DNA of 64,000 nt, taken from contig PEKW01000002.1 of assembly GCA_002796995.1 (NCBI GenBank), positions 691,990-755,989 of the forward strand, read 5' to 3'. Numbering within the stretch: position 1 is the stretch's first letter; each line of letters begins with the position of its first letter. Positions 36,282 to 45,186 of the stretch are shown here, one piece after another. The stretch is from Rhizobium sp. GTDB taxonomy: Bacteria > Pseudomonadota > Alphaproteobacteria > Rhizobiales > Rhizobiaceae. Made by a program: the position numbers and the translations under genes. Below the pieces are notes generated by a model. It searched no databases. It was not told the origin of the DNA and worked only from the letters and a program-made list of their open reading frames with translations.

Positions 36282-37439
36282 TCAGAGCAGCGACAGCTGA
36301 ACGCCGCTGCCGTCCGGCGGCACGAACAGGTCGTCGCGCAGATGGGCGCTGCGGCGAACCATGCCGAGCCGCTTGGTCGCCATCTCGAAGCGCCGGCTGA
36401 TCTGCCAGGCATAGGGACCGGCGCCCTTCATGCGCTTGCCGAACTCGGCGTCATAGTCCTTGCCGCCACGCATCGAGCGCACCAGCGACATGACGTGGCG
36501 ATAGCGGTCCGGATAGTGCTGCAGCAGCCAGTCGCGAAACAGCGGGCTCACTTCCAGCGGCAGGCGCAAAAGCACGTAGCCCGCCTCCCGGGCACCGGCG
36601 GCCTTGGCCGAATCCAGAACCCGTTCGATCTCGTGGTCGTTGAGCGCCGGGATCACAGGCGCCATCATCACGCCCGTCGGCACGCCGGCCTCCGTCAGCG
36701 CCTTGATCGCCTCCAGCCGCTTGGCCGGCGTCGAGGCGCGCGGTTCCATGGTGCGGGCCAGCTTGCGGTCGAGCGTGGTGACCGAGATCGCCACCTTGGC
36801 CAGGCCGCGTTCGGCCATCGACGACAGGATGTCGAGATCGCGCAGCACGAGCACCGACTTGGTGACCACGGTCACCGGATGATTGGCCCGGTCCAGGACT
36901 TCGAGGATCTGCCGCATGATGCGCCATTCCCGCTCGATCGGCTGGTAGGGATCGGTATTGGTGCCGATCGCGATGGTGCGCGGCTTGTAGCCGGCCTTGG
37001 CGAGCTCCCGCTCCAGCAGCTTCGGCGCATCCGGCTTGGCGAACAGCTTGGCCTCGAAGTCGAGCCCGGCCGAGAGGCCCATGAAACCATGGGTCGGGCG
37101 GGCGAAACAATAAATGCAGCCATGCTCGCAGCCACGATAGGGGTTGATCGAGCGGTCGAACGGAATGTCGGGGGAATCGTTGCGGGTGATGATGGTGCGC
37201 GGTCGCTCGACCTGCACCTCGGTGCGGAAGGGCGGCATGTCCTCGAGGCTTTCCCAGCCGTCGTCGAAGGTGACGCGTTCATGCGGCTCGAAACGGCCGG
37301 ACGGGTTCATGCCGGCGGCACGGCCGCGGCGGCGGTTCACCTCGATCCTGAGGCCCGAGGAGGCGACCAGTGCGTCGGCAATATCTGCCGTATTGGCGGG
37401 CTGGAAGGCAGCCCGCGCCACAAGAGACAGCTCGTTCAT
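36282..37439 (-). CDS. PA0069-family radical SAM protein, SplB-like
   Basis: 385 residues from ATG 37439 with GAGGAG 6 bases upstream. The radical SAM cluster motif CxxxCxxC is at Cys104, Cys108 and Cys111 (CEHGCIYC), followed by a TIM-barrel. The family belongs to the SplB group (spore photoproduct lyase-like, often called DNA repair photolyase), though no member without spores has a proven substrate. A perfect LexA box overlaps its predicted -35, giving independent support for a DNA-damage role. It diverges from a glycosyltransferase gene that shares the box. Confidence 0.87.
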   Translation of the reverse strand: MNELSLVARAAFQPANTADIADALVASSGLRIEVNRRRGRAAGMNPSGRFEPHERVTFDDGWESLEDMPPFRTEVQVERPRTIITRNDSPDIPFDRSINPYRGCEHGCIYCFARPTHGFMGLSAGLDFEAKLFAKPDAPKLLERELAKAGYKPRTIAIGTNTDPYQPIEREWRIMRQILEVLDRANHPVTVVTKSVLVLRDLDILSSMAERGLAKVAISVTTLDRKLARTMEPRASTPAKRLEAIKALTEAGVPTGVMMAPVIPALNDHEIERVLDSAKAAGAREAGYVLLRLPLEVSPLFRDWLLQHYPDRYRHVMSLVRSMRGGKDYDAEFGKRMKGAGPYAWQISRRFEMATKRLGMVRRSAHLRDDLFVPPDGSGVQLSLL

Positions 37440-37478
37440 GTTTGCTCCTCGCGGGGCCATCATCCCCGTCTCGATGAT

Positions 37479-37515
37479 TAAATTCCTAGCGCGGAAATGA
37501 GAACATTGCAAGAAC
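37479..37515 (-). promoter_or_regulatory. LexA (SOS) box and promoter of the radical SAM gene
   Basis: GAAC-N7-GAAC at 37501-37515 (GTTC-N7-GTTC on the minus strand) is the alphaproteobacterial LexA consensus. On the minus strand a -35 TTGCAA and -10 TAGGAA are separated by 17 bases, and the box covers the -35. It could repress both divergent genes until DNA damage. Confidence 0.7.
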
Positions 37516-37569
37516 AAAAATGCGAAAGTGGCGGTGGCAATCGTTTGTGCAATGCGATAAAGATAGGCA

Positions 37570-38091
37570 ATGTTGACAGTGATGATGGAATGCCGCGATC
37601 AGGAGCCGGAGCTTGCCCAGACGCTTTCCGTTCTTGTTGCCGGTGCGGTCGAGGGACTGGTGAGCGACGTGATCGTGCTCGATCACGGTTCGTCGGACGG
37701 CTCGTCACGCGTCGCGGATGCCGCCGGTTGCCGCTTTTATGCGCAGTGGGACATCAAGGACGTGCTGCGCGCGGCGCGCGGCGAATGGCTGTTGCTAGTC
37801 GAGGCCGGCGCCCGTCCGCTGCATGGCTGGATCGACGAGATCGGCGAGTATGTCGCGCTCAACACTGCGCCGGCGCGCTTCTCGCAGTCACGCAATCATC
37901 GGCAGCCGTTCTTCCGGCGTATTGCCAGAAGCACTCCGCCACTGGAACATGGCCTGCTGCTGCCCAAGGGGCAGGCGATCGCCGTCGCCCGGTCCGGGAT
38001 GGCGCTGGGCCAACTGGCGATGGGACACAAACCGCGTCGCCTGTCGAGCGAGCTCGTGCCGTCCTGGGTGGCGCGCCAGGGCCGCGTTTGA
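37570..38091 (+). CDS. Small glycosyltransferase family 2-like protein
   Basis: 173 residues. The GT-A start is visible: MLTVMMECRDQEPELAQTL, then IVLDHGSSDGSSRVAD, which aligns with the DxSxDG loop of family 2 glycosyltransferases, and RAARGEWLLLVEAGARP in place of the DxD segment. At this length the domain is truncated and the metal-binding DxD reads EAG, so catalysis is uncertain. It lies behind the LexA box, divergent from the SplB-like gene, and converges on ispE. The acceptor is unknown. Confidence 0.75.
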   Translation: MLTVMMECRDQEPELAQTLSVLVAGAVEGLVSDVIVLDHGSSDGSSRVADAAGCRFYAQWDIKDVLRAARGEWLLLVEAGARPLHGWIDEIGEYVALNTAPARFSQSRNHRQPFFRRIARSTPPLEHGLLLPKGQAIAVARSGMALGQLAMGHKPRRLSSELVPSWVARQGRV

Positions 38092-38113
38092 GGGCGTCGG
38101 CTGCCCGCGTGAT

Positions 38114-39013
38114 CTAGCCGATTGTCTTTCCGGCCGTTTCCGTCGCCTGAAAATACCAGTCGGGCCGCAGTCGCGCCAACTGCCGCTCCGCTGCGTTGGC
38201 GTGGGCCTGATCGTCGAATAAACCAAAGCAGGTCGCCCCCGAACCGGACATGCGCACGAGGCGCGCGCCGGCAGTGCGCAGCATGTCCGACATCTCGGCG
38301 ATCTCGGGCAGGAGCGCGCGGGCAGGAACTTCGAGATCGTTGCGCTGGCCGGCCAGAAAGCGGATCCATGCCTCGCGGTCGCTATTGGCCGGTGGTTCGT
38401 CGATCGGCGGATGGTCCTTGTGTGTCAGGCGCCGAAAGATGTCGGGCGTCGAAACCGCCTTCAGCGGATTGGCGAGCACCAGGGCAAAGTCCGGCATGGT
38501 GTCCAGCATGTCGATCTGCTCGCCGATACCGCGGGCCCTCAGCGGCCGGCTCTCCAGGCACATCGGCACGTCGGCGCCGAGCTTCAGCGCGATTTCCGCG
38601 AGCCTGTCGGAGGATAGCGAAGCCTGCCAGAAGCGCAGCAGCCCGCGCAGCGTCGCTGCGGCATCCGCCGAGCCGCCACCGATGCCAGAGGCGACGGGCA
38701 GGTTCTTCTCCAGTTCGATTGCCACCGGTCCCGCCGTGCGCCCCTGAGCGCCCAGTGCGTCCCGCAGCAGGTCGCGGGTCTTGAGTACGAGATTGCCGTC
38801 CTTGCCCTCGGCCTTGTCCGACAGAAGCGGGCCGAAGCGGCCGGCAAGGCTGAACGAATCGTGCTCCGCCCGCGAGAAGCTCAGCCGGTCGCCATGGCTG
38901 GCAAAGGCGACGATGCTGTCGAGCAGGTGGTAACCGTCGGCCCGCTGGCCGGTGACGTGCAGCGCCAGGTTGATCTTGGCCGGCGCTGCTTCGCTCGTCG
39001 CATGGGCAGGCAT
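38114..39013 (-). CDS. ispE: 4-diphosphocytidyl-2-C-methyl-D-erythritol kinase
   Basis: 299 residues. GHMP kinase of the MEP isoprenoid pathway that phosphorylates CDP-ME. The start APAKINLALHVTGQRADGYH is diagnostic, and the ATP-binding GIGGGSADAAA loop is near residue 113. It provides precursors for the polyprenyl diphosphate synthase encoded two genes away, so the neighbours are functionally linked. It follows the TPR-LysM gene by 4 bases and is probably in its transcript. Confidence 0.95.
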   Translation of the reverse strand: MPAHATSEAAPAKINLALHVTGQRADGYHLLDSIVAFASHGDRLSFSRAEHDSFSLAGRFGPLLSDKAEGKDGNLVLKTRDLLRDALGAQGRTAGPVAIELEKNLPVASGIGGGSADAAATLRGLLRFWQASLSSDRLAEIALKLGADVPMCLESRPLRARGIGEQIDMLDTMPDFALVLANPLKAVSTPDIFRRLTHKDHPPIDEPPANSDREAWIRFLAGQRNDLEVPARALLPEIAEMSDMLRTAGARLVRMSGSGATCFGLFDDQAHANAAERQLARLRPDWYFQATETAGKTIG

Positions 39014-39017
39014 GACG

Positions 39018-41021
39018 TCAGTTGCCGTTCTTCGGCATCTTCAGCTGCTGGCCGGGATAGATGCGGTCCGGATTGCGCTTGAGGCCCGGATTGGCATTGA
39101 TCAGGTCGATGAAGCGCTGCCCGTCGCCATAGGCCTCGGTGGCGATATCCCACAGGGAATCGCCGGCCTTGACCGTGTAGCCGTCTTCGCTCGCCGCAGC
39201 CTGGCTTTTTTCGGCGTCGGTCATGGCGCCGGTCTGGGCCGGCGTACCACCCTTGGCGGCAACTTCCGGAGCGATCTCCGGCAGGCCGTCGCGAAGCTTA
39301 GCCTCGATCTTCGGGATTTCGGCGAGGTCCGGCTTGGAAATCAGCGACCGCTTCCACTGGAAAGTGGCTTCCAGCTTGCGGCCGACGCGCCAGTAGGCGT
39401 CGCCGAGGTGGTCGTTGATCGTCGCGTCGCCGGCTTTCAGCTCGATCGCGCGCTCCAGTTCGCGGACTGCCTCGTCGAAACGGCCGAGACGGAAATAGGC
39501 CCAGCCGAGCGAGTCGACGATATAGCCGTCGTCCGGGCGAAGCTCGACCGCCTTGCGGATCATGTCGAGGCCTTCTTCCAGGTTGCGGTTCATGTCGACC
39601 CAGGAATAGCCGAGATAGTTGAGGACCTGCGGCTGCTCCGGATTGAGTTCCAGCGCCTTGCGGAAATTCGGCTCCGCCTGGTCCCACTTCTTCAGGCGCT
39701 CATAGGCGATGCCGCGCTGGAAGAAGATCGACCAGTGGCCCTTGGCCGGCTTCGAACCGATGACCTCGACGGCCTTGTCGTAGTTCGCCGCCATGGCCGG
39801 ATAGTCCTTGGCGTCGGAGAGCACGCTGCCATAGGCGAGATAGCTGCGGATATCGGCCGGATCGGAATCGATCAGCGATTTCAGATGGGCGCGCGCCTCG
39901 TCGACCTTTCCGGTCTCGGCAAGCGTCAGGCCGAGCTGCAGTTCGGAAATGCGGCGCATCGGCGAGGTAGCCGGAACCTGGCCGTAGAGCTTGATGGCGC
40001 GATCCGGCTGCTTGGCGGCCTCGGCCAGCCCGCCGAGCATGATCAGCGTATCGGCGCTGTTCGGGTCGAGGGCGCGGGCCAGCTGCAGATAGAGCATAAC
40101 GGTGTCTTCGGCGCCGTCGCGGTTGAGCGCGCCGCCGATCGAGAACAGCACGCCGGCCGCACCCTGGGCGGCGGTCTTGGCGAGCGGTTCCGGCTTGTCT
40201 CCGGCTTCGATGTGCTCGCGCAGCGCCTTGAACGGGGCGAAGTTCGAGATCAGCTCGTCGCCGGCCGAAATGGCATCCAGCGCCTTCTGCTTGTTGCCGA
40301 GCTGCGCTTCGAGCGTCGCCAGCGAAATGACCGTGCGGGTAAAGGTGTCGGGCGCGGTCGCGGCGCCGGACTTGTCGGTCAGCGCATCGACGAAGTTGCG
40401 GCGCGCCGCATCGGCATCGCCGATCATGGCAGCGATGGCCCCGGCATTGTAGTGCTGGAAGATGCCGTACCATTCCGGACCCTTCAGCCCCTCGACCAGG
40501 CTTAGCGCTTCCTTGCCCTGGCCGGCACCGACCTTGGTCCAGGCGACGAGCAGCTGGTTCATCAGCCGGTCGAGGTCGTTCGGTCCGCTATAGGTGAGGA
40601 TCTTCTCGGCGCCGGCAAAGTCGCCCTTGCGAACGGCTTCGAGCGCCCGCGCCACGGAGGTGACGCGCTCGACGGCCTCGTCGCTCTTCAATTCCTCGGC
40701 CAGCACGACGCCTTCATCGAAATTGCCGTTCATGAACAGCGCGATCATCAGCCGTTCCTGGATGTCCAGTTCGTTCGGCGAGAAGGACAGGGCCTTCTTG
40801 TAGAGCGCGATGGCGTTCTCGTAGTCGCGGTCGGCATCGGCCGTGCGGGCGGCGAGGAAAGCACCCGAAAACGTGTCGACACTGTCGAGATCGAAGGTCT
40901 GCGTCTCGGCAGGCTTTGCCGTGTCGGCGGCCTGGGCATGCACGAGGCCGGAAGGGAAAACGCCGACCAGGAAGGCGAGCGCCGTACCGGCGAGCAGACG
41001 GATGGCAAGACTTTGCCGCAT
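39018..41021 (-). CDS. Exported TPR protein with C-terminal LysM domain
   Basis: 667 residues from ATG 41021. A signal peptide (about 1-30, ending VHAQA) sends it to the periplasm. At least eight tetratricopeptide-like helical repeats cover about 50-560, a protein-binding scaffold. A Pro/Ala-rich linker (about 575-610) leads to a LysM domain (about 612-662, DGYTVKAGDSLWDIATEAYGD), which binds peptidoglycan. The combination suggests a wall-tethered scaffold. The in-frame extension to 41258 adds a region with no signal-peptide sense. Beside ispE and the polyprenyl synthase gene. Confidence 0.85.
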   Translation of the reverse strand: MRQSLAIRLLAGTALAFLVGVFPSGLVHAQAADTAKPAETQTFDLDSVDTFSGAFLAARTADADRDYENAIALYKKALSFSPNELDIQERLMIALFMNGNFDEGVVLAEELKSDEAVERVTSVARALEAVRKGDFAGAEKILTYSGPNDLDRLMNQLLVAWTKVGAGQGKEALSLVEGLKGPEWYGIFQHYNAGAIAAMIGDADAARRNFVDALTDKSGAATAPDTFTRTVISLATLEAQLGNKQKALDAISAGDELISNFAPFKALREHIEAGDKPEPLAKTAAQGAAGVLFSIGGALNRDGAEDTVMLYLQLARALDPNSADTLIMLGGLAEAAKQPDRAIKLYGQVPATSPMRRISELQLGLTLAETGKVDEARAHLKSLIDSDPADIRSYLAYGSVLSDAKDYPAMAANYDKAVEVIGSKPAKGHWSIFFQRGIAYERLKKWDQAEPNFRKALELNPEQPQVLNYLGYSWVDMNRNLEEGLDMIRKAVELRPDDGYIVDSLGWAYFRLGRFDEAVRELERAIELKAGDATINDHLGDAYWRVGRKLEATFQWKRSLISKPDLAEIPKIEAKLRDGLPEIAPEVAAKGGTPAQTGAMTDAEKSQAAASEDGYTVKAGDSLWDIATEAYGDGQRFIDLINANPGLKRNPDRIYPGQQLKMPKNGN

Positions 41022-41145
41022 GAAAGAGCCTTTCAAGAATCGATGACCAGCCGTCACGGGCTGTTGGTACCCCAGAATGCGGGAATGATTCCTGCACAGA
41101 ATGGCTTTTTTGAAGCAGCCCCGCAAGGCGACCCCCGGTGACGCG

Positions 41146-42162
41146 TCAGTTGACGCGGGCAATGCAGAAATCGATGACGTCCATGAGAGCCGACTTCCAC
41201 TCCGTCTCCGGCAGCGGCGCCAGCGCATCGCGGGCGATGGTGCCGTAGTGCAGGGCACGGGCGATCGTGTCGTTCAGCGCGCCGTATTTGGTGATGAGGC
41301 CGAGCGCCTTGTCCAGCCGGGCGTCGTCATTCTGCCCCTGTTCGATCGCTTCGCGCCAGAATTCGCGCTCTTCCTTGGTGCCGCGCCGATAGGCGAGGAT
41401 GACGGGAAGGGTGATCTTGCCTTCGCGGAAATCGTCGCCGACATTCTTGCCGAGATCGGCCGCCTTGCCGCCGTAGTCGAGCGCGTCGTCGACCAGCTGG
41501 AAGGCCAGCCCGAGATTCATGCCGTAGGACTTGAGCGCATTGCGGCCGGCCTTGTCGGCGCCGGCGATGATCGGGCCGACCTCGGCCGCGGCGGCAAAGA
41601 GCGCCGCCGTCTTGGCGCGGATCACCGACAGATAGTCGTCCTCGGTGGTTTCCATGTTCTTCGCAACGGAAAGCTGCAGTACCTCGCCCTCAGCGATCAC
41701 CGATGCGGCGGCCGAGAGAACGTCAAGCGCTTCGAGCGATCCGACCTCGACCATCATGCGGAAGGCCTGGCCGAGCAGGAAGTCGCCGACCAGCACGCTC
41801 GCCTGGTTGCCCCAGATCATGCGGGCGGTCGACTTGCCGCGCCGCAGATCGCTCTCGTCGACCACGTCGTCGTGCAGCAGGGTCGCGGTGTGCATGAATT
41901 CCACGCTGGTCGCGAGCTTCACGTCGCCATCGCCCTGGTAGCCGAACAGCGCGGCGGAGGCGAGCGTCAGCATCGGCCGCAGCCGCTTGCCGCCGGACGA
42001 GATCAGGTGGTTCGCCACTTCGGGAATCATCTGTACGTCGGAGCCGGCCTTCGACAGAATGAGCTGGTTCACCCGTTCCATGCCCGGCTTGGCCAGGTCC
42101 ACCAGAGGCTGGATGGAAGCCTGTTTGTTTTTGTTTTCCTCAAGCGGTATGACTACGCCCAA
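41146..42162 (-). CDS. ispB: Long-chain all-trans polyprenyl diphosphate synthase
   Basis: 338 residues from TTG 42162, with AGGAG 9 bases upstream. Both aspartate-rich metal sites are present: first DDxxD (Asp98-Asp99-Val-Val-Asp102) and the second VDDALD near residue 228. GGKRLRP binds the pyrophosphate. It makes the octa- or decaprenyl tail of ubiquinone (Rhizobiaceae commonly use Q10, so decaprenyl is likely). Chain length depends on residues before the first DDxxD and was not modelled. Confidence 0.92.
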   Translation of the reverse strand: MGVVIPLEENKNKQASIQPLVDLAKPGMERVNQLILSKAGSDVQMIPEVANHLISSGGKRLRPMLTLASAALFGYQGDGDVKLATSVEFMHTATLLHDDVVDESDLRRGKSTARMIWGNQASVLVGDFLLGQAFRMMVEVGSLEALDVLSAAASVIAEGEVLQLSVAKNMETTEDDYLSVIRAKTAALFAAAAEVGPIIAGADKAGRNALKSYGMNLGLAFQLVDDALDYGGKAADLGKNVGDDFREGKITLPVILAYRRGTKEEREFWREAIEQGQNDDARLDKALGLITKYGALNDTIARALHYGTIARDALAPLPETEWKSALMDVIDFCIARVN

Positions 42163-42269
42163 CGCACCGGACTCCTATTGCATTCTCGGCGCGACAATAA
42201 AAAGCGGCCGCATGATGGGCAAGCCCGAATCGGCCGCATAGACCTTTTTAGGGAGGGTTTTGAGGCGCC

Positions 42270-42500
42270 ATGCACGAGATAATCCGCAGCAACGACGTCG
42301 TTCTCCTGTCCTTTGCCGAGAGTCTGATGAAAGACGCGGGAATTTCCTGCATGATCGCCGATCAGTCCATGAGCATTCTCGAGGGTTCGCTGGGCATGCT
42401 GGCCCGCCGCCTGCTCGTGGAAAGCGATCGGGCCGACGAGGCGCGCGCCATTCTCACCGATGCCGGTCTCGGCGACGAGCTGCGTGATCCGGTGAACTGA
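42270..42500 (+). CDS. DUF2007 small protein
   Basis: 76 residues with no signal peptide. MHEIIRSNDVVLLSFAESLMKDAG and RRLLVESDRADEARAIL match the DUF2007 family (a GlnB/ferredoxin-like fold, 'putative signal transducing protein'). The function is unknown. It starts 107 bases from the divergent ispB start and is followed after 3 bases by the TrmN6-like gene. Confidence 0.87.
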   Translation: MHEIIRSNDVVLLSFAESLMKDAGISCMIADQSMSILEGSLGMLARRLLVESDRADEARAILTDAGLGDELRDPVN

Positions 42501-42503
42501 CTC

Positions 42504-43295
42504 GTGCCGGCCTTCGAACAGACTGCCGAGACCATCGACGCCTTTCACCGCGGGCGCTTCCATCTGGTCCAGCCGAAGGGCCGGGGGCATCGCGCCGGCA
42601 TGGACGCCATGCTGCTGGCGTCTCTGGTGGATGCCGAAGGTGCCGTGTCGGTCGCCGATCTCGGCGCCGGTGCCGGGGCCGCGGGGCTCGCCGTCGCCGC
42701 CCGGCTCGCGGATGCCAGGGTGACCCTGGTCGAGCGCTCTCCCGAGATGATCGCCTATGCGGCAAGAAGCCTGGGGCTGGCCGAGAATGCCACGCTGGCC
42801 GGCCGCATTTCGCTGATCGAGGCGGATGTCATGCTCACGGGCCGGGCGCGGGTCGCCGCTGGCCTCGTTGACGACGTGTTCGACCACGTCATCATGAACC
42901 CGCCCTTCAACGATGCCGGCGATCGCAAGACGCCGGACGCCCTGAAGGCCGAGGCCCATGCGATGACCGAGGATCTGTTCGAAAGCTGGATCCGCACGGC
43001 AGGCGCCATCATGGTACCGGGGGGACAACTGTCGCTGATCGCCCGGCCGCAATCGATCGCCGAGATCATCGACGCCTGCGGCCGGCGTTTCGGCGGGCTC
43101 GAGGTAACGCCGGTCTATCCGCGGGCCGGCGAGAACGCCGTGCGCATCCTGGTGACGGCGATCAAGGGCTCGCGGGCAAGGCTCAACCTGCGCGCGCCGC
43201 TCCTCATGCACGACGATCCTGCAAGCCACAAGTTCTCCGCTTTTGTCGACGATCTCAACAACGGCCGCGCCTCCTATCCCCGCCGCGGGCGATGA
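42504..43295 (+). CDS. tRNA1(Val) A37 N6-methyltransferase-like protein
   Basis: 263 residues from GTG 42504. SAM-binding Rossmann fold with motif I VADLGAGAGAAG (about 50-61) and the N6-adenine-type catalytic NPPF (132-135). N-terminal QPKGRGHRAGMDAMLLA is typical of the TrmN6/YfiC group, which methylates A37 of tRNA-Val. Other RNA N6-adenine or release-factor targets cannot be excluded. Co-transcribed with DUF2007. Confidence 0.85.
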   Translation: MPAFEQTAETIDAFHRGRFHLVQPKGRGHRAGMDAMLLASLVDAEGAVSVADLGAGAGAAGLAVAARLADARVTLVERSPEMIAYAARSLGLAENATLAGRISLIEADVMLTGRARVAAGLVDDVFDHVIMNPPFNDAGDRKTPDALKAEAHAMTEDLFESWIRTAGAIMVPGGQLSLIARPQSIAEIIDACGRRFGGLEVTPVYPRAGENAVRILVTAIKGSRARLNLRAPLLMHDDPASHKFSAFVDDLNNGRASYPRRGR

Positions 43296-43378
43296 TTTTC
43301 CAAGCTCCGCCATTGTGTTTGTGGCCCCGCATCTTACATCTCGGTGCGACATGAACGACAATGCGAGGTAAGCGATCG

Positions 43379-44245
43379 ATGGCGGGTTTGTTGAAGCGTC
43401 TGGTGCCGAAGCGGTTCCGCAATGACGGGCTGGTGATTCCGGTCGTGCGTCTGCACGGCGCAATCATGAGCGGGGGCAGCCGTTTCAAGCAGCAGCTCAA
43501 TCTCGCAACCGTCGCGCCGGCCCTCGAAAAGGCCTTCTCGAAGAAAGAGAGCCCCGCCGTCGTGCTGTCGATCAATTCGCCCGGCGGCTCGCCGGTGCAG
43601 TCGCGCATGATCTTCGACCGCATCCGCGCGCTTGCCGAGGAAAAGAACAAGCGGGTGCTGGTCTTCGTCGAGGACGTGGCGGCTTCGGGCGGTTTCATGA
43701 TCGCGCTCGCCGGCGACGAGATCTTTGCCGATGCCACCTCGATCGTCGGCTCGATCGGCGTCGTCTCCGGCGGCTTCGGTTTCCCTGAACTGCTGAAGAA
43801 GATCGGTGTCGAACGCCGCGTCTACACCGCCGGCGAAAACAAGGTCATCCTCGATCCCTTCCAGCCGGAGAAGGAAAGCGACATCGACTACCTGAAGTCG
43901 CTTCAGCTGGAGATCCACGAGATCTTCATCGACATGGTCAAATCCCGCCGCGGCAGTGCGCTGGCCGACGATCCCGATCTTTTCTCCGGCCTGTTCTGGA
44001 CCGGACGCCGCGGTCTGCAATTGGGTCTCGTCGACAGCCTGGGCGACATGCGCGAGGAGATCAAGAAACGCTACGGCCGCGATGCCAAGCTGGAACTGGT
44101 CTCCGGCTCCAGGGATTTCTTCGGTCGCAAGCTCCCGGGCGTCGGTACCGGTGGTGCCGGCATGGAACAGATGGCCGCAGCCGCCGTGTCCGGGCTTGCC
44201 GACACGCTGGAAGAAAAGGCATTGTGGAGCCGTTACGGGCTCTGA
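43379..44245 (+). CDS. S49-family peptidase, SppA/SohB-like
   Basis: 288 residues, shorter than E. coli SppA. ATG 43379 has GAGGTA 9 bases upstream. A single SppA repeat: LSINSPGGSP (about 63-72), the catalytic Ser in VAASGGF (near residue 103) and SIGVVSGGFGF. The active-site Lys lies downstream in the family but I could not place it with certainty. A hydrophobic segment near the start may anchor it to the inner membrane; it probably degrades signal peptides or membrane proteins. A 63-residue membrane protein follows after 14 bases. Confidence 0.87.
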   Translation: MAGLLKRLVPKRFRNDGLVIPVVRLHGAIMSGGSRFKQQLNLATVAPALEKAFSKKESPAVVLSINSPGGSPVQSRMIFDRIRALAEEKNKRVLVFVEDVAASGGFMIALAGDEIFADATSIVGSIGVVSGGFGFPELLKKIGVERRVYTAGENKVILDPFQPEKESDIDYLKSLQLEIHEIFIDMVKSRRGSALADDPDLFSGLFWTGRRGLQLGLVDSLGDMREEIKKRYGRDAKLELVSGSRDFFGRKLPGVGTGGAGMEQMAAAAVSGLADTLEEKALWSRYGL

Positions 44246-44259
44246 CAGCGCGAGGGGAC

Positions 44260-44451
44260 ATGTCGCGGATCATCTTTTTCGTCGTTCTGATCGGAGGAGC
44301 CTATTTCCTCTATCGCCGCTTCGTGTCCGACGCCGAGAAGCTTCGGGCCAAGTCCAGGGTCGAGGAAAAGGAACGCCAGACCGGCGCCATGGGCACGCTG
44401 GTCAAGGACGAGGTGACCGGCGAGTATCGCGTGAAACGCGAGGGGGAGTGA
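44260..44451 (+). CDS. Small single-pass membrane protein
   Basis: 63 residues from ATG 44260 with GAGGGG upstream; an in-frame start at 44224 overlaps sppA and is less likely. One membrane helix (IIFFVVLIGGAYFLY, about 4-18) is followed by a charged, soluble tail. No family recognised. It follows the S49 peptidase and may work with it. Confidence 0.65.
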   Translation: MSRIIFFVVLIGGAYFLYRRFVSDAEKLRAKSRVEEKERQTGAMGTLVKDEVTGEYRVKREGE

Positions 44452-44479
44452 CGGCGGCGATCACCGTGTTGCTACAATG

Positions 44480-44508
44480 TTGATACGCAGCTCAGCGCAT
44501 GCTATGGT
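44480..44508 (+). promoter_or_regulatory. Promoter of the mazEF module
   Basis: -35 TTGATA (44480-44485), 17-base spacer, -10 TATGGT (44503-44508), 23 bases before the mazE start. Near consensus. Confidence 0.7.
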
Positions 44509-44531
44509 CCCACCGAGATTGGGGTTGGAAA

Positions 44532-44774
44532 ATGCGATCGACGGTTAAAAAATGGGGTAATAGCGCATCTATCCGCATCCCCGTGGCTGTTTTGGAGGCG
44601 GCAAACCTCCAGTTGGACAGCGAGGTCGATATCCGCGAAGAAGCCGGAAAGATCGTCATAGAGGCTTATCGTCCCAGAACCTATGACATCGAAGCCCTCC
44701 TCGGCGGAATAACGACGCAAAATCTGCATGACGAAGAAGGGTTTGGAGCGCCGGTAGGCAAGGAAACTCTGTGA
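44532..44774 (+). CDS. mazE: Antitoxin, MazE/AbrB type
   Basis: 80 residues. The N-terminal AbrB/SpoVT swapped-hairpin DNA-binding domain is clear: MRSTVKKWGNSASIRIP, then VDIREEAGKIVIEAY. The C-terminus is acidic and flexible, as expected for toxin binding. Its stop overlaps the mazF start by one base (TGATG), so the pair is translationally coupled. The antitoxin should repress its own promoter, which lies just upstream. Base composition is lower in GC than its neighbours, suggesting acquisition. Confidence 0.87.
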   Translation: MRSTVKKWGNSASIRIPVAVLEAANLQLDSEVDIREEAGKIVIEAYRPRTYDIEALLGGITTQNLHDEEGFGAPVGKETL

Positions 44775-45109
44775 TGGCCGGGCCTTACGTACCTGAGGCC
44801 GGCGATATCGTCTGGCTGCATTTCGACCCTCAGGCGGGGCACGAGCAGGCCGGCCATCGACCGGCTGTCGTCATCAGCCCGTCGGCCTACAACAGCAAGA
44901 CCGGCCTGATGCTCTGCTGCCCGATGACCACGCGGATCAAGGGATATCCATTCGAGGTCGAGCTCTCCGGGACCCGAACGAGCGTGGCGCTTGCTGATCA
45001 GATCAAGAGCCTTGATTGGCGGGCGCGGAAGGCCATCCGAAAAGGCCAGGTCGAGCCGTCCGAACTGGCCGAGATTCGCGCCAAAGCACGGGCTTTGATC
45101 GGGCTATAG
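44774..45109 (+). CDS. mazF: Toxin, MazF/PemK ribonuclease
   Basis: 111 residues. PemK/MazF fold: YVPEAGDIVWLHFDPQAGHEQ start, HRPAVVIS strand and QIKSLDWRAR near the end. Such toxins cut mRNA or tRNA at short sequences; the cleavage site is unknown. ATG 44774 overlaps the mazE stop. It converges on the parDE pair with 77 bases between. Confidence 0.9.
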   Translation: MAGPYVPEAGDIVWLHFDPQAGHEQAGHRPAVVISPSAYNSKTGLMLCCPMTTRIKGYPFEVELSGTRTSVALADQIKSLDWRARKAIRKGQVEPSELAEIRAKARALIGL

Positions 45110-45186
45110 TGGGTGCCAGCCGCCGATCTTGCGAACTCAGTCTCTCCTACCAGGCAGCAGGCAGCAGAAGAATGTGAGCGCCGCCC

